A stretch of 15,963 nt of DNA from assembly GCA_003157675.1 (NCBI GenBank), contig PMKG01000462.1, forward strand, positions 1-15,963, written 5' to 3'. The position numbers were made by a program, and so were the translations under genes. The notes under the pieces were generated by a model that was not told the DNA's origin, made no database searches, and saw only the letters and a program-made list of their open reading frames with translations. Positions 1-7,011 of this stretch are shown one piece after another (within the stretch, counting starts at the first letter, position 1; the number at the start of each line of letters is the position of its first letter). Origin of the DNA: Acidobacteriota bacterium. Lineage in GTDB: Bacteria; Acidobacteriota; Vicinamibacteria; Vicinamibacterales; Fen-181.

Positions 1-450
1 GTCATGGATGAGCGCCGCCGATATCAGGACTTTCTGGCGCATCCCCTTGGAGTACGACCCGATCGACTGGTCGGCGTCGCGGCCGAGGCCGAAGAGGTCG
101 AGGAGGCCCTCGATGCGCCGTTCGAGCGTCGGGGCGGCAATCTCCCGCAGGCGACCGACGAGCTGAAGGTATTCGCGCCCGGAGAGGAAGGGATAGAGGT
201 GGGGCTCCTCCGGGACGTAGCCGACGCGGCGCCTGAACCCGACGAGGTCGTCCTGGACGTCGCGACCCTCGAACAGCACCTGCCCGGCGGTCGGGTCGAG
301 GAGGCCGACGACCATGCTGACCGTCGTCGTCTTGCCCGACCCGTTCGGCCCCAGGTAACCCAGGATCTCGCCGGGCTTCACGCTGAAGCTGACGTCCTTG
401 ACGGCGGGAATCCCGGAATAGAGCTTCGTGAGATTCTTCGCTTCCAGCAT
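1..450 (-). CDS. ABC transporter ATP-binding protein, ABC-2/CcmA type (3' end off window)
   Basis: This is the first 150 residues of an ATPase that energises an ABC transporter at the inner membrane. The Walker A motif GPNGSGKT is at residues 34-41. Where most ABC ATPases carry the Q-loop glutamine there is VGYVPEEPHLYP (77-88), a form common in ABC-2 exporter ATPases. The signature motif is degenerate, SYSKGMRQK (132-140), also typical of the CcmA/ABC-2 class rather than LSGGQ. Walker B and the H-loop lie beyond position 1. The ATG at 450 is preceded by GAGGAA about 9 nt upstream. The stop of a permease-like tail ends 4 nt before this start, so the gene was probably once translationally coupled to a permease gene. 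The substrate is unknown; a partner permease may lie beyond the window edge. The class call is firm, the substrate is not. Confidence 0.9.
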   Translation of the reverse strand, partial: MLEAKNLTKLYSGIPAVKDVSFSVKPGEILGYLGPNGSGKTTTVSMVVGLLDPTAGQVLFEGRDVQDDLVGFRRRVGYVPEEPHLYPFLSGREYLQLVGRLREIAAPTLERRIEGLLDLFGLGRDADQSIGSYSKGMRQKVLISAALIHD

Positions 451-454
451 CGGA

Positions 455-511
455 TCACCGTTCCTCGTGCCTCAGTGCCGTGGCCGGATTCACCTGCGCC
501 GCCCTGAAGGT
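455..511 (-). pseudogene. C-terminal tail of an ABC permease (MacB/ADOP-like), body missing
   Basis: Between the RidA stop and the ATPase start, one minus-strand frame reads FRAAQVNPATALRHEER and then a TGA stop (457-455). This resembles the conserved C-terminus of FtsX/MacB-type permeases, including the duplicated permeases abundant in Acidobacteriota, which typically end in a motif like NPxxALRxE. Upstream the frame runs straight into the RidA coding sequence, which is read in a different frame, so the body of the permease is absent. I read it as a remnant left by a deletion or replacement with a junction near 511. The assignment rests on about 17 residues recognised from memory, so it is suggestive rather than certain. 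The remnant also supplies the Shine-Dalgarno of the ATPase gene, which may explain why it persists. Confidence 0.5.
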
Positions 512-915
512 TAGACACCGGGCAGCCACGCCACGGCGTCGATTTCCACGCGGAGGCCCGCATGCGGCAGCGAAGAGACCGCGACGGTGGTCCGCGCCGG
601 CCGGTGGTCGCCGAACACGCGCGCGTAGACCGCGTTCATCGCCGCGAATTCGCGCATGTCGATCAGAAACACGCCGCAGCGCAGGACGTGGGAGAGGTCC
701 GTGCCGGCCGCCTTCAGGATCGCCTCGAGGTTCCTGAACACCTGCTCGGTCTGCGTCTCGACGTCGAGGCCGGCGAGTTGCCCCGTCGCGGGGTCGATCG
801 CGCCCTGCCCGGAGACGAAAACGAGCCGCTCGAAAATGGTGGCGGGAGAATACGGTCCGACCGGCTTCGGCAGGCCTTCGGCGAGCACCGAACGGAACGG
901 CGAGGAATGGTCCAT
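511..915 (-). CDS. RidA family (YjgF/YER057c/UK114) enamine/imine deaminase
   Basis: RidA proteins hydrolyse reactive 2-aminoacrylate and related enamines or imines released by PLP enzymes, protecting the cytosol; other subfamilies act in amine catabolism. The 134-residue product has normal family length. It shows GPYSPA (residues 20-25), VFVSGQGAIDPATG near 32-45, the catalytic arginine in PARTT (R108) and the closing RVEIDAVA (122-129) with its conserved glutamate E124. I chose the ATG at 915 because CGGAG lies 6 nt upstream; a longer reading frame to 954 would add a 13-residue extension without a comparable ribosome site. The gene follows the FadL-like gene after 105 bp that include a strong GC hairpin, so it may be transcribed separately. 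Its 3' end abuts the permease fossil. The exact imine substrate is not determinable. Confidence 0.92.
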   Translation of the reverse strand: MDHSSPFRSVLAEGLPKPVGPYSPATIFERLVFVSGQGAIDPATGQLAGLDVETQTEQVFRNLEAILKAAGTDLSHVLRCGVFLIDMREFAAMNAVYARVFGDHRPARTTVAVSSLPHAGLRVEIDAVAWLPGV

Positions 916-938
916 GTGAGGCTCCGGAGGGACGAAGA

Positions 939-967
939 GCCGGGGCCCGGACACGTCCGGACCCGGC
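939..967. terminator. GC-rich hairpin between the FadL-like gene and ridA
   Basis: GCCGGG (939-944) pairs with CCCGGC (962-967) and CCGGA (947-951) with TCCGG (956-960), around a CACG loop and a small internal bulge. It lies 3' of the FadL-like stop and 5' of ridA on the minus strand. No T-tract follows on either strand, so it could instead be an mRNA-stabilising or attenuating hairpin. Confidence 0.35.
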
Positions 968-1020
968 CCGAGTGCGCAGAGAGGATCGAGGGGACCGCGC
1001 CTGCGAGTCCGCGCCCGGCT

Positions 1021-2367
1021 CTAGAAGAGCACCGACACCGACGCGCTGAACAGGTTGGCGTGGAAGGCGAACACGCCGTTGTTCGTGGCGGGCGTGGTGC
1101 GGCCCGCCCGGTCGGGCTGAGCGAGATACATGTAAGCCGCGTCGACGCGGAGCCGCTTGGTCAGCTCATACCCGAGTCCGGCGTTGAGCTCGTACCGGCT
1201 GCCCTCCGGCAGATTCGGCGTCACCGTCTGGTTCGGGGCGGCCGCGCCGTGCACGTTGATGCCGCCGCGGATGACCGCCTTCTTCCCCGCGCTGATCTCG
1301 GTGCCCACACGGAGACCGGCGACGTTGCCGTACGACTCCACCAGCGTCGACTGCAAGTACTGGCCGGTGATCGGCAGCACCGAGAACGCCTCCCAGTTGG
1401 TGAACTGGAAGTCGGTGAAGAGCTTCACCGCGGACGTCGCCTGGAATGCCAGGCCCGCGACGAACTGCGCGGGCAGCGGAATCGAGGTCTTCGCATCCTG
1501 GTTGCTCAACTTCTGGCCGGAGGCGAACTGCGGAGCGACGGCCGTGTCAATGGCTCCGCCGCCGAGCGTGGGCGGCAGGTGGAGGCCGGTCAGGATCTGG
1601 GTGGTCCGAATGGTGCCCCGAGTGACGTTCACCATCTGCCCGGACAGGAACCGTGCGCCGAACGACACCTTGTCGGTCACCTTCGCCTGCATGCCGACAT
1701 GGAAGCCCTCATTCCAGGCGTTCCCACTCAGTTGCACGTCGGCGAAGTCGGTGCCGGCGGGCACGCCGATCTGCGCGAAGGTGTACGGCGTGCCGGTCAC
1801 CGCCTGCACCGACAGGTCCACTCTCTGCCGCAACTCGACCTTCAAATAGGTGAGGTCAACGCCCACGCCGACCGACACCCGGTCGTTGAACTTGATGGCC
1901 AGCGTCGGCTGGACGTAGATGCCCTGCACCAGGCTCTTGTAGCCCAGGTAGCGCCCTTCCGAGGTCGTCGGCCAGTCGGTCGTCAGGCCGTAAGGGGCGA
2001 ACACGCCGATGCCGAACGCGAAGTGCTTCTTGAACGGCACGGACGCGTAAAGGTTCGGCACCGGGTACCACTTGTCGTTCAGCTTGCTGACGGTCCCGTT
2101 CAGCGCGCCGCCGGACGTATCGGTGAACTGACCACCCGGGTGAATGACCGCGGCACCGACGGTCAGCGTCACCTGCGAGAAGGAAAGCGACGCCGGGTTG
2201 AAGAAAACGCCGGACCCGTCCTGGCACGGGGCGGCGACGCCGGCGCCGGCTCGCCCCATCATGCAGGCGCCCTGCTCGTAGACGCCGAAGCCCTGGGCCG
2301 ATGCCGGGGAGGCGGCCGCGAGGACCACCGCCAGGCCAACCAGACAAACTCCTAGAAATCGAGCCAT
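1021..2367 (-). CDS. OmpP1/FadL/TodX-family outer-membrane transport protein
   Basis: FadL-family proteins are outer-membrane beta-barrels that admit hydrophobic compounds such as long-chain fatty acids or aromatic hydrocarbons. The 448-residue product starts with a signal peptide (hydrophobic VCLVGLAVVLAAA, cleavage after SPASA). It is followed by the family hallmark GFGVYEQGACMMGRAGAG and then DGSGVFFNPASL, matching the usual N-terminal hatch signature. The rest is strand-rich, and the protein ends in VSVLF with a terminal phenylalanine, as expected for BAM-inserted barrels. Two cysteines sit in the hatch region, which is unusual for an outer-membrane protein. The start at 2367 is fixed by a strong GGAGGAATT ribosome site 6-8 nt upstream and by the signal peptide; the frame stays open to 2562 but that extension is implausible. 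The substrate is unknown. The leader folds over the ribosome site (see 2372-2401). Confidence 0.93.
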   Translation of the reverse strand: MARFLGVCLVGLAVVLAAASPASAQGFGVYEQGACMMGRAGAGVAAPCQDGSGVFFNPASLSFSQVTLTVGAAVIHPGGQFTDTSGGALNGTVSKLNDKWYPVPNLYASVPFKKHFAFGIGVFAPYGLTTDWPTTSEGRYLGYKSLVQGIYVQPTLAIKFNDRVSVGVGVDLTYLKVELRQRVDLSVQAVTGTPYTFAQIGVPAGTDFADVQLSGNAWNEGFHVGMQAKVTDKVSFGARFLSGQMVNVTRGTIRTTQILTGLHLPPTLGGGAIDTAVAPQFASGQKLSNQDAKTSIPLPAQFVAGLAFQATSAVKLFTDFQFTNWEAFSVLPITGQYLQSTLVESYGNVAGLRVGTEISAGKKAVIRGGINVHGAAAPNQTVTPNLPEGSRYELNAGLGYELTKRLRVDAAYMYLAQPDRAGRTTPATNNGVFAFHANLFSASVSVLF

Positions 2368-2371
2368 CGGT

Positions 2372-2401
2372 GCAATTCCTCCGCTAGAGGGGCTTAATTG
2401 C
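2372..2401 (-). promoter_or_regulatory. Leader hairpin sequestering the Shine-Dalgarno of the FadL-like gene
   Basis: In the minus-strand mRNA, GCAATT (2401-2396) pairs perfectly with AATTGC (2377-2372), and CCTC (2390-2387) pairs with GAGG (2381-2378) around a 5-nt loop. A 5-nt bulge sits on one side only. The 10-bp stem contains the whole GGAGGAATT ribosome site, and its last base lies 4 nt from the ATG. This would restrain translation until melted or bound, as in thermosensors or small-RNA targets. The pairing is seen directly; the regulatory role is inferred. Confidence 0.5.
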
Positions 2402-2443
2402 CGGGACGAAAGCCTACAACTCGTCAATTGAACGGTGAAGGCT

Positions 2444-2472
2444 AGCATAACCGGCCCAAAACCGCGAAACAG
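2444..2472 (-). promoter_or_regulatory. Possible promoter of the FadL-like gene
   Basis: In minus orientation TATGCT (2449-2444) resembles a -10 box (4/6), with a poor -35 (CTGTTT, 2472-2467) 17 nt upstream. It would give a leader of about 70 nt containing the SD-sequestering hairpin. The 128-bp gap (2368-2495) also holds the palindrome TCAATTGA at 2424-2431. The call is weak because the -35 is poor. Confidence 0.25.
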
Positions 2473-2495
2473 ATTGTGGCGCCGGCGGCTTCTGG

Positions 2496-4214
<1,719 letters not shown>

Positions 4215-4296
4215 CGGCACATCCTACCGCAAAGGGACGAGCTGGCGGCCGGCAACCGTGATACCCTGTCTCCCCGTTTCGACGAGGCGTATCCCG

Positions 4297-4869
4297 ATGA
4301 CCGACCCGAGGTCCCAAACTGCGGCCAACCCCTCAGCCGATGCCGTCATTCCGCGATGGGCGACGGGCGTCGCCGCCGGCCTGTGGGCCGCCGGCTGCCG
4401 CGATATCGTTTACGTGCCCGACAACCCCCTGTCGCACATCCTGGCCGCCCTGCTACGCCACCACACCGAGGTCCGAACGCTGCTGGCCATGCGCGAGGAG
4501 GAGGCGCTCGGCATCGCGGCGGGCCTCTATCTGGGCGGCGCCAGGCCGGCGGTACTCATGCAGTCGAGCGGCGTCGGCAACACGCTGAACGCGATCGGCT
4601 CGCTGCTCATCCCCTACCAGGTCCCTGTGATGCTCGTCGTCAGCATGCGCGGGGATCCGGGCGAGTGGAACTCGGCGCAGGTGCCGATGGGGCGGGCGGT
4701 CGCGCCGGTGCTCGACGCCTTCGGCGTCCAGCACCTGACCGTGGAGCGCGACGAGGAGGCGGAGGGCAAGGTGCTGGCCCTCGCGAGCCTCGCCTTCGGG
4801 ACGCGACTGCCGGCCGCGTGCCTGCTGCCCCGCCGCCTGACGGTGCCGGTCCGGGGAGGTGTCGCATGA
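4297..4869 (+). CDS. ThDP-dependent decarboxylase, alpha (PYR) subunit, sulfopyruvate decarboxylase ComD-like
   Basis: This is the pyrimidine-binding subunit of a split thiamine-diphosphate decarboxylase. Proteins of this type pair with a PP subunit to decarboxylate 3-sulfopyruvate or phosphonopyruvate-like 2-oxo acids. The 190-residue product is about ComD size. The activating glutamate lies in REEEALGIAAGLYLGG (E67-E69), followed by VLMQSSGVGNTLNAIGSL and the VPVMLVVSMRGDPGEWN segment characteristic of the family. The ATG at 4297 has GAGG 9 nt upstream; the frame is open far upstream only because it is antisense to the divergent amidohydrolase gene. The stop overlaps the next start (ATGA, 4866-4869), so the two subunits are translationally coupled. 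The family is well supported. Sulfopyruvate as substrate is only the nearest named precedent, since no coenzyme M, sulfolactate, Xsc or phosphonate gene is nearby. Confidence 0.82.
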   Translation: MTDPRSQTAANPSADAVIPRWATGVAAGLWAAGCRDIVYVPDNPLSHILAALLRHHTEVRTLLAMREEEALGIAAGLYLGGARPAVLMQSSGVGNTLNAIGSLLIPYQVPVMLVVSMRGDPGEWNSAQVPMGRAVAPVLDAFGVQHLTVERDEEAEGKVLALASLAFGTRLPAACLLPRRLTVPVRGGVA

Positions 4870-5426
4870 CGCGCTTCGAGGCAATCGGGCTCGTGCGAAG
4901 GTGGCTGACCGACGAACCGGTTGTCGTGAGCCTCGGCCACCCGGCGTACGACCTCTTCGCCGCCGGCGACCGCGATCTGAATTTCTACACCTGGGGCAGC
5001 ATGGGGCTCACCAGTTCCATCGCGCTGGGACTGGCGCTGGCACGGCCCGATCGGATGGTCGTCGCGCTCGACGGCGACGGGTCGTTGCTGATGAACCTCG
5101 GGAGCCTGGCGACGATCGGCGACTGCGCGCCGCCGAATCTCGTGGTCTTCGTGCTCGACAACGGCCTGTACGGCACCACCGGCGGCCAGCCGACACCGAC
5201 GTCGCGCGGCGCTGACCTCGAGGCGGCCGCGAAGTCGATGGGGATCGCGCGCACGGCCACCGTGCGCAACGAGGGGTCCCTTCAGGAGGCGCTCGCCGCC
5301 ATCCGAAAGACGTCCGGCCCGTGGGTGGTCGTGGTGAAGGTGGAGGAATCGGCCCCAATCGCGAAGCCGCCGCTCGACTGCGTTCTTATCAAGCAGCGGT
5401 TCATGGTGGCGCTCGGACAGCCGTAG
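4866..5426 (+). CDS. ThDP-dependent decarboxylase, beta (PP) subunit, sulfopyruvate decarboxylase ComE-like
   Basis: This diphosphate-binding partner of the preceding subunit has 186 residues, close to known ComE proteins. Its ThDP/Mg motif is present: GDG at 70-72, then MNLGSLATIGDCAPPNL and LDNGLYGTTGG with the metal-binding N99 about 27 residues later. The N-terminal FYTWGSMGLTSSIALGLALA (40-59) is the usual FxxxGSMG segment of this family. The start is fixed by the 4-nt ATGA overlap with the alpha subunit, with GGGGAGG just upstream (4854-4860). Together the two genes encode one full decarboxylase active site formed at the subunit interface, acting in the cytosol. A short perfect hairpin follows the stop. 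The acid that is decarboxylated is not fixed by the sequence; phosphonopyruvate, sulfopyruvate or another 3-substituted pyruvate are options. Confidence 0.85.
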   Translation: MTRFEAIGLVRRWLTDEPVVVSLGHPAYDLFAAGDRDLNFYTWGSMGLTSSIALGLALARPDRMVVALDGDGSLLMNLGSLATIGDCAPPNLVVFVLDNGLYGTTGGQPTPTSRGADLEAAAKSMGIARTATVRNEGSLQEALAAIRKTSGPWVVVVKVEESAPIAKPPLDCVLIKQRFMVALGQP

Positions 5427-5442
5427 ACCACGGCCCGTGGTC
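5426..5442. terminator. Bidirectional hairpin between convergent genes
   Basis: GACCACG (5426-5432) and CGTGGTC (5436-5442) form a perfect 7-bp stem with a GCC loop, beginning at the last base of the comE-like stop codon. It lies in the 26-bp gap between two convergent genes, so it could end transcription from both sides. There is no T-tract on either strand, so Rho-independent activity is uncertain. Confidence 0.4.
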
Positions 5443-5452
5443 CGCGGGCCGG

Positions 5453-6433
5453 CTAGAATCTCTCCCTGTCGTCGATCACCATCTCGACGGCGAACCACCA
5501 GCGCGGCTGGTAGTGCACGAACACCGGGATGCCGGCCAGCGGCCCCTCGATGCCCGACACGATCGTGAAGCGCTCGGTCCACGATTCGCCGCGGGCCCGG
5601 ACCTCGAAGTTGGCGCGCAGCAGCTTGGGGTAGGTCACTCCGCCGTAGGCCTCTCCCGTCTCGACAGACGACGAAACGCGCGCCACGTCGTACTGCTTCG
5701 AGTAGTAGACGTAGGGCAGGCTCTTCCTGCCCGGCGGCCTGCCCGAGCGCTGGACCGCGTCCCCCGCGTCGCGAATCAGCTCAACGATCGAGGACAGCAG
5801 GCCGGGACGCCCCCCTGGCGCCGCCGCGAGCGTGCGGACTCTCGGGGGCGACGTCTCCGCCGCGAGCGCCTCCACCAGCGAGCCCAGCTCGCGATACGAG
5901 TAGTCACGGGGCACCGTGGCCGTCGTCACCCTGGCGACCGACTCGGCCGGCGTCACCGTCGCCTGGATCATCTTGAAGACGACGCCGCCCTTCGCCTCCC
6001 GCGCGACGTTGGACGTCGCCTGGTCCAGCGTGTCCTCGTCGCTCTTCTTCATGAGGCCGACGACGGTGGTGGATTCGCCGCGGGTTTCCTCGAGGATGTA
6101 GCCCCACCGGTTGATGCCGCGGGGGGCGCGTTTCGGATCCGACCCGATCAGAAAGTCGAGGCCGGACGCGTCGCGCTCGCCGCTCCGGACCCTGAGGCGA
6201 GCCCCGCCGACGCCGTCCTTGGACACCCAGAAGAGCAGCAGCCGCACCTTGCCGGTGAGCCGGTATCTATATTCCGCGACGACGGGCAGCGTGCCGTCGA
6301 TGGCGGCCTGGGTCGAGGAGACGGCCTGCGGCGGAAGGCCCGGGGACGATCCGGCGAGTGTGGCGCCGTCGACGACGGCGAGGGCCGCGGCCAGCCCGGC
6401 CACGACGACCGCGGCAGAGACGCCGATGCGCAT
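5453..6433 (-). CDS. Exported protein of unknown function
   Basis: I do not recognise a named family. The 326-residue product starts with a Sec signal-like stretch (MRIGVSAAVVVAGLAAALAV), so it is probably periplasmic or surface-exposed. After it there is a region with alternating hydrophobic residues: a YRYRLTGKVRLLLFWVSKDGVGGARLR-type segment, then GLDFLIGSDPKRAPRGINRWGYI. Near the C-terminus are YSKQYDVARVSSSVETGE and FVHYQPRWWFAVEMVIDD. This looks like a soluble, mostly beta-strand domain with no evident catalytic motif and no cysteines. The start is uncertain: ATG 6433 lacks a ribosome site, and a GTG at 6457 would add eight residues and sits just after a TATACT box, which would suit leaderless translation. 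It is divergent from the metal-efflux operon across about 100 bp, but nothing in it points to metal binding. Confidence 0.75.
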   Translation of the reverse strand: MRIGVSAAVVVAGLAAALAVVDGATLAGSSPGLPPQAVSSTQAAIDGTLPVVAEYRYRLTGKVRLLLFWVSKDGVGGARLRVRSGERDASGLDFLIGSDPKRAPRGINRWGYILEETRGESTTVVGLMKKSDEDTLDQATSNVAREAKGGVVFKMIQATVTPAESVARVTTATVPRDYSYRELGSLVEALAAETSPPRVRTLAAAPGGRPGLLSSIVELIRDAGDAVQRSGRPPGRKSLPYVYYSKQYDVARVSSSVETGEAYGGVTYPKLLRANFEVRARGESWTERFTIVSGIEGPLAGIPVFVHYQPRWWFAVEMVIDDRERF

Positions 6434-6462
6434 CTGAACGGGAGGCTGAAGCAACACGAACG

Positions 6463-6468
6463 AGTATA
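6463..6468 (-). promoter_or_regulatory. Possible -10 box (TATACT) of the unknown exported-protein gene
   Basis: Reading the minus strand, TATACT (5 of 6 matches to TATAAT) lies 5 nt before the GTG at 6457, the spacing expected for a leaderless transcript that starts at or near that GTG. No good -35 box is visible 16-18 nt upstream, so the call is weak. Confidence 0.3.
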
Positions 6469-6479
6469 GCCGACTTCGC

Positions 6480-6509
6480 TTGCGCGCCTGCCCTGCCGTG
6501 GGCTAGCAT
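6480..6509 (+). promoter_or_regulatory. Possible promoter of the Cys-rich protein/RND efflux unit
   Basis: TTGCGC (6480-6485) and TAGCAT (6504-6509) are 18 nt apart in the gap between divergent genes, giving an expected start near 6516 and a leader of about 23 nt before the GTG at 6539. The elongated spacer is GC-rich, and 18-20-bp spacers are typical of MerR-family targets such as CueR or ZntR, but no clear dyad is visible and no regulator gene is nearby. Confidence 0.25.
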
Positions 6510-6538
6510 CCACGCGTCGGATTTTACCGCCGAACCCT

Positions 6539-6898
6539 GTGATCTTCCGTTCCAGTCGTTTCCGCCTCGTCGCCCGCCTGTTCGCGATCCTCCTGCTCAC
6601 GTGGACGACGGCCGATCTGTGCGGCCACGGCGTCTGCTCGCATGACCGCGAGCCGATCGTGCCGTGGTCGTCGCCGGCGCCTGGGACCCGGACGGCGATG
6701 GGCCGCCCCGGGGAAGCGTTGCCGGATGCGGCGGCCTTTGACGGGCCCGACGACTGCTTCTGCTGCTGCCACTGCATCGAGGTCCAGGTGCGCTTCGAGT
6801 TGCCCGTGGGCTACTCGTTCGTCTCGATGGTCCTCGTCGAACACCCCGCGCTCCCCTTCTCGATTCCCTCGCGGCTCGACCATCCGCCTCACGCCTAG
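6539..6898 (+). CDS. Small exported Cys/His-rich protein leading the RND metal-efflux operon
   Basis: The 119-residue product has an N-terminal hydrophobic segment (LVARLFAILLLTWTTA, 10-25) consistent with export. It is followed by CGHGVCSH (28-35), a Pro/Ala/Gly-rich linker and a dense cluster DDCFCCCHC (71-79) with five cysteines and one histidine in seven positions. That cluster is a plausible soft-metal site. The C-terminal 40 residues have three more histidines (H102, H115, H118). It starts with GTG at 6539 and lacks a clear ribosome site; no ATG is available in frame nearby. It lies 113 bp upstream of the outer-membrane factor gene, same strand, with a heptamer-phased hairpin between them. 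I infer a periplasmic metal-binding accessory protein of the efflux unit; no enzymatic domain is seen. The reading frame itself is reasonably safe because of the leader peptide and clustered cysteines. Confidence 0.65.
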   Translation: MIFRSSRFRLVARLFAILLLTWTTADLCGHGVCSHDREPIVPWSSPAPGTRTAMGRPGEALPDAAAFDGPDDCFCCCHCIEVQVRFELPVGYSFVSMVLVEHPALPFSIPSRLDHPPHA

Positions 6899-6911
6899 GC
6901 GCGTTCTCTCC

Positions 6912-6979
6912 AGGATTCGGGAATGAGGATTCGGGATTCGGCCAGTGTGCTGAATCCTGAATCCCGACTCCTGAATCCC
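6912..6979. repeat. Heptamer-phased inverted repeat A (unit GGATTCG)
   Basis: The left arm (6912-6941) consists of about four consecutive 7-nt units close to GGATTCG. The right arm (6950-6979) consists of four units close to CTGAATC. The arms are inverted copies, 23 of 30 positions paired directly plus three G-U wobbles if transcribed as plus-strand RNA, around an 8-nt loop CCAGTGTG. It fills the gap between the Cys-rich protein gene and the outer-membrane factor gene. It may be a dispersed intergenic repeat, and in RNA a long hairpin that could tune expression between the two genes. Confidence 0.75.
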
Positions 6980-7011
6980 TCACGCTCACTCTGTTCCACT
7001 GCGGACTCATC

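Noticed and set aside
562..2355. A 597-codon plus-strand open frame over ridA and the FadL-like gene
   Set aside because: The Arg/Glu/His-rich translation is an antisense shadow; the minus strand has signal peptide, family motifs and ribosome sites.
6912..6979. A CRISPR-like or transposon-end repeat
   Set aside because: The units are contiguous 7-mers without spacers, and no transposase gene or flanking target duplication is visible.
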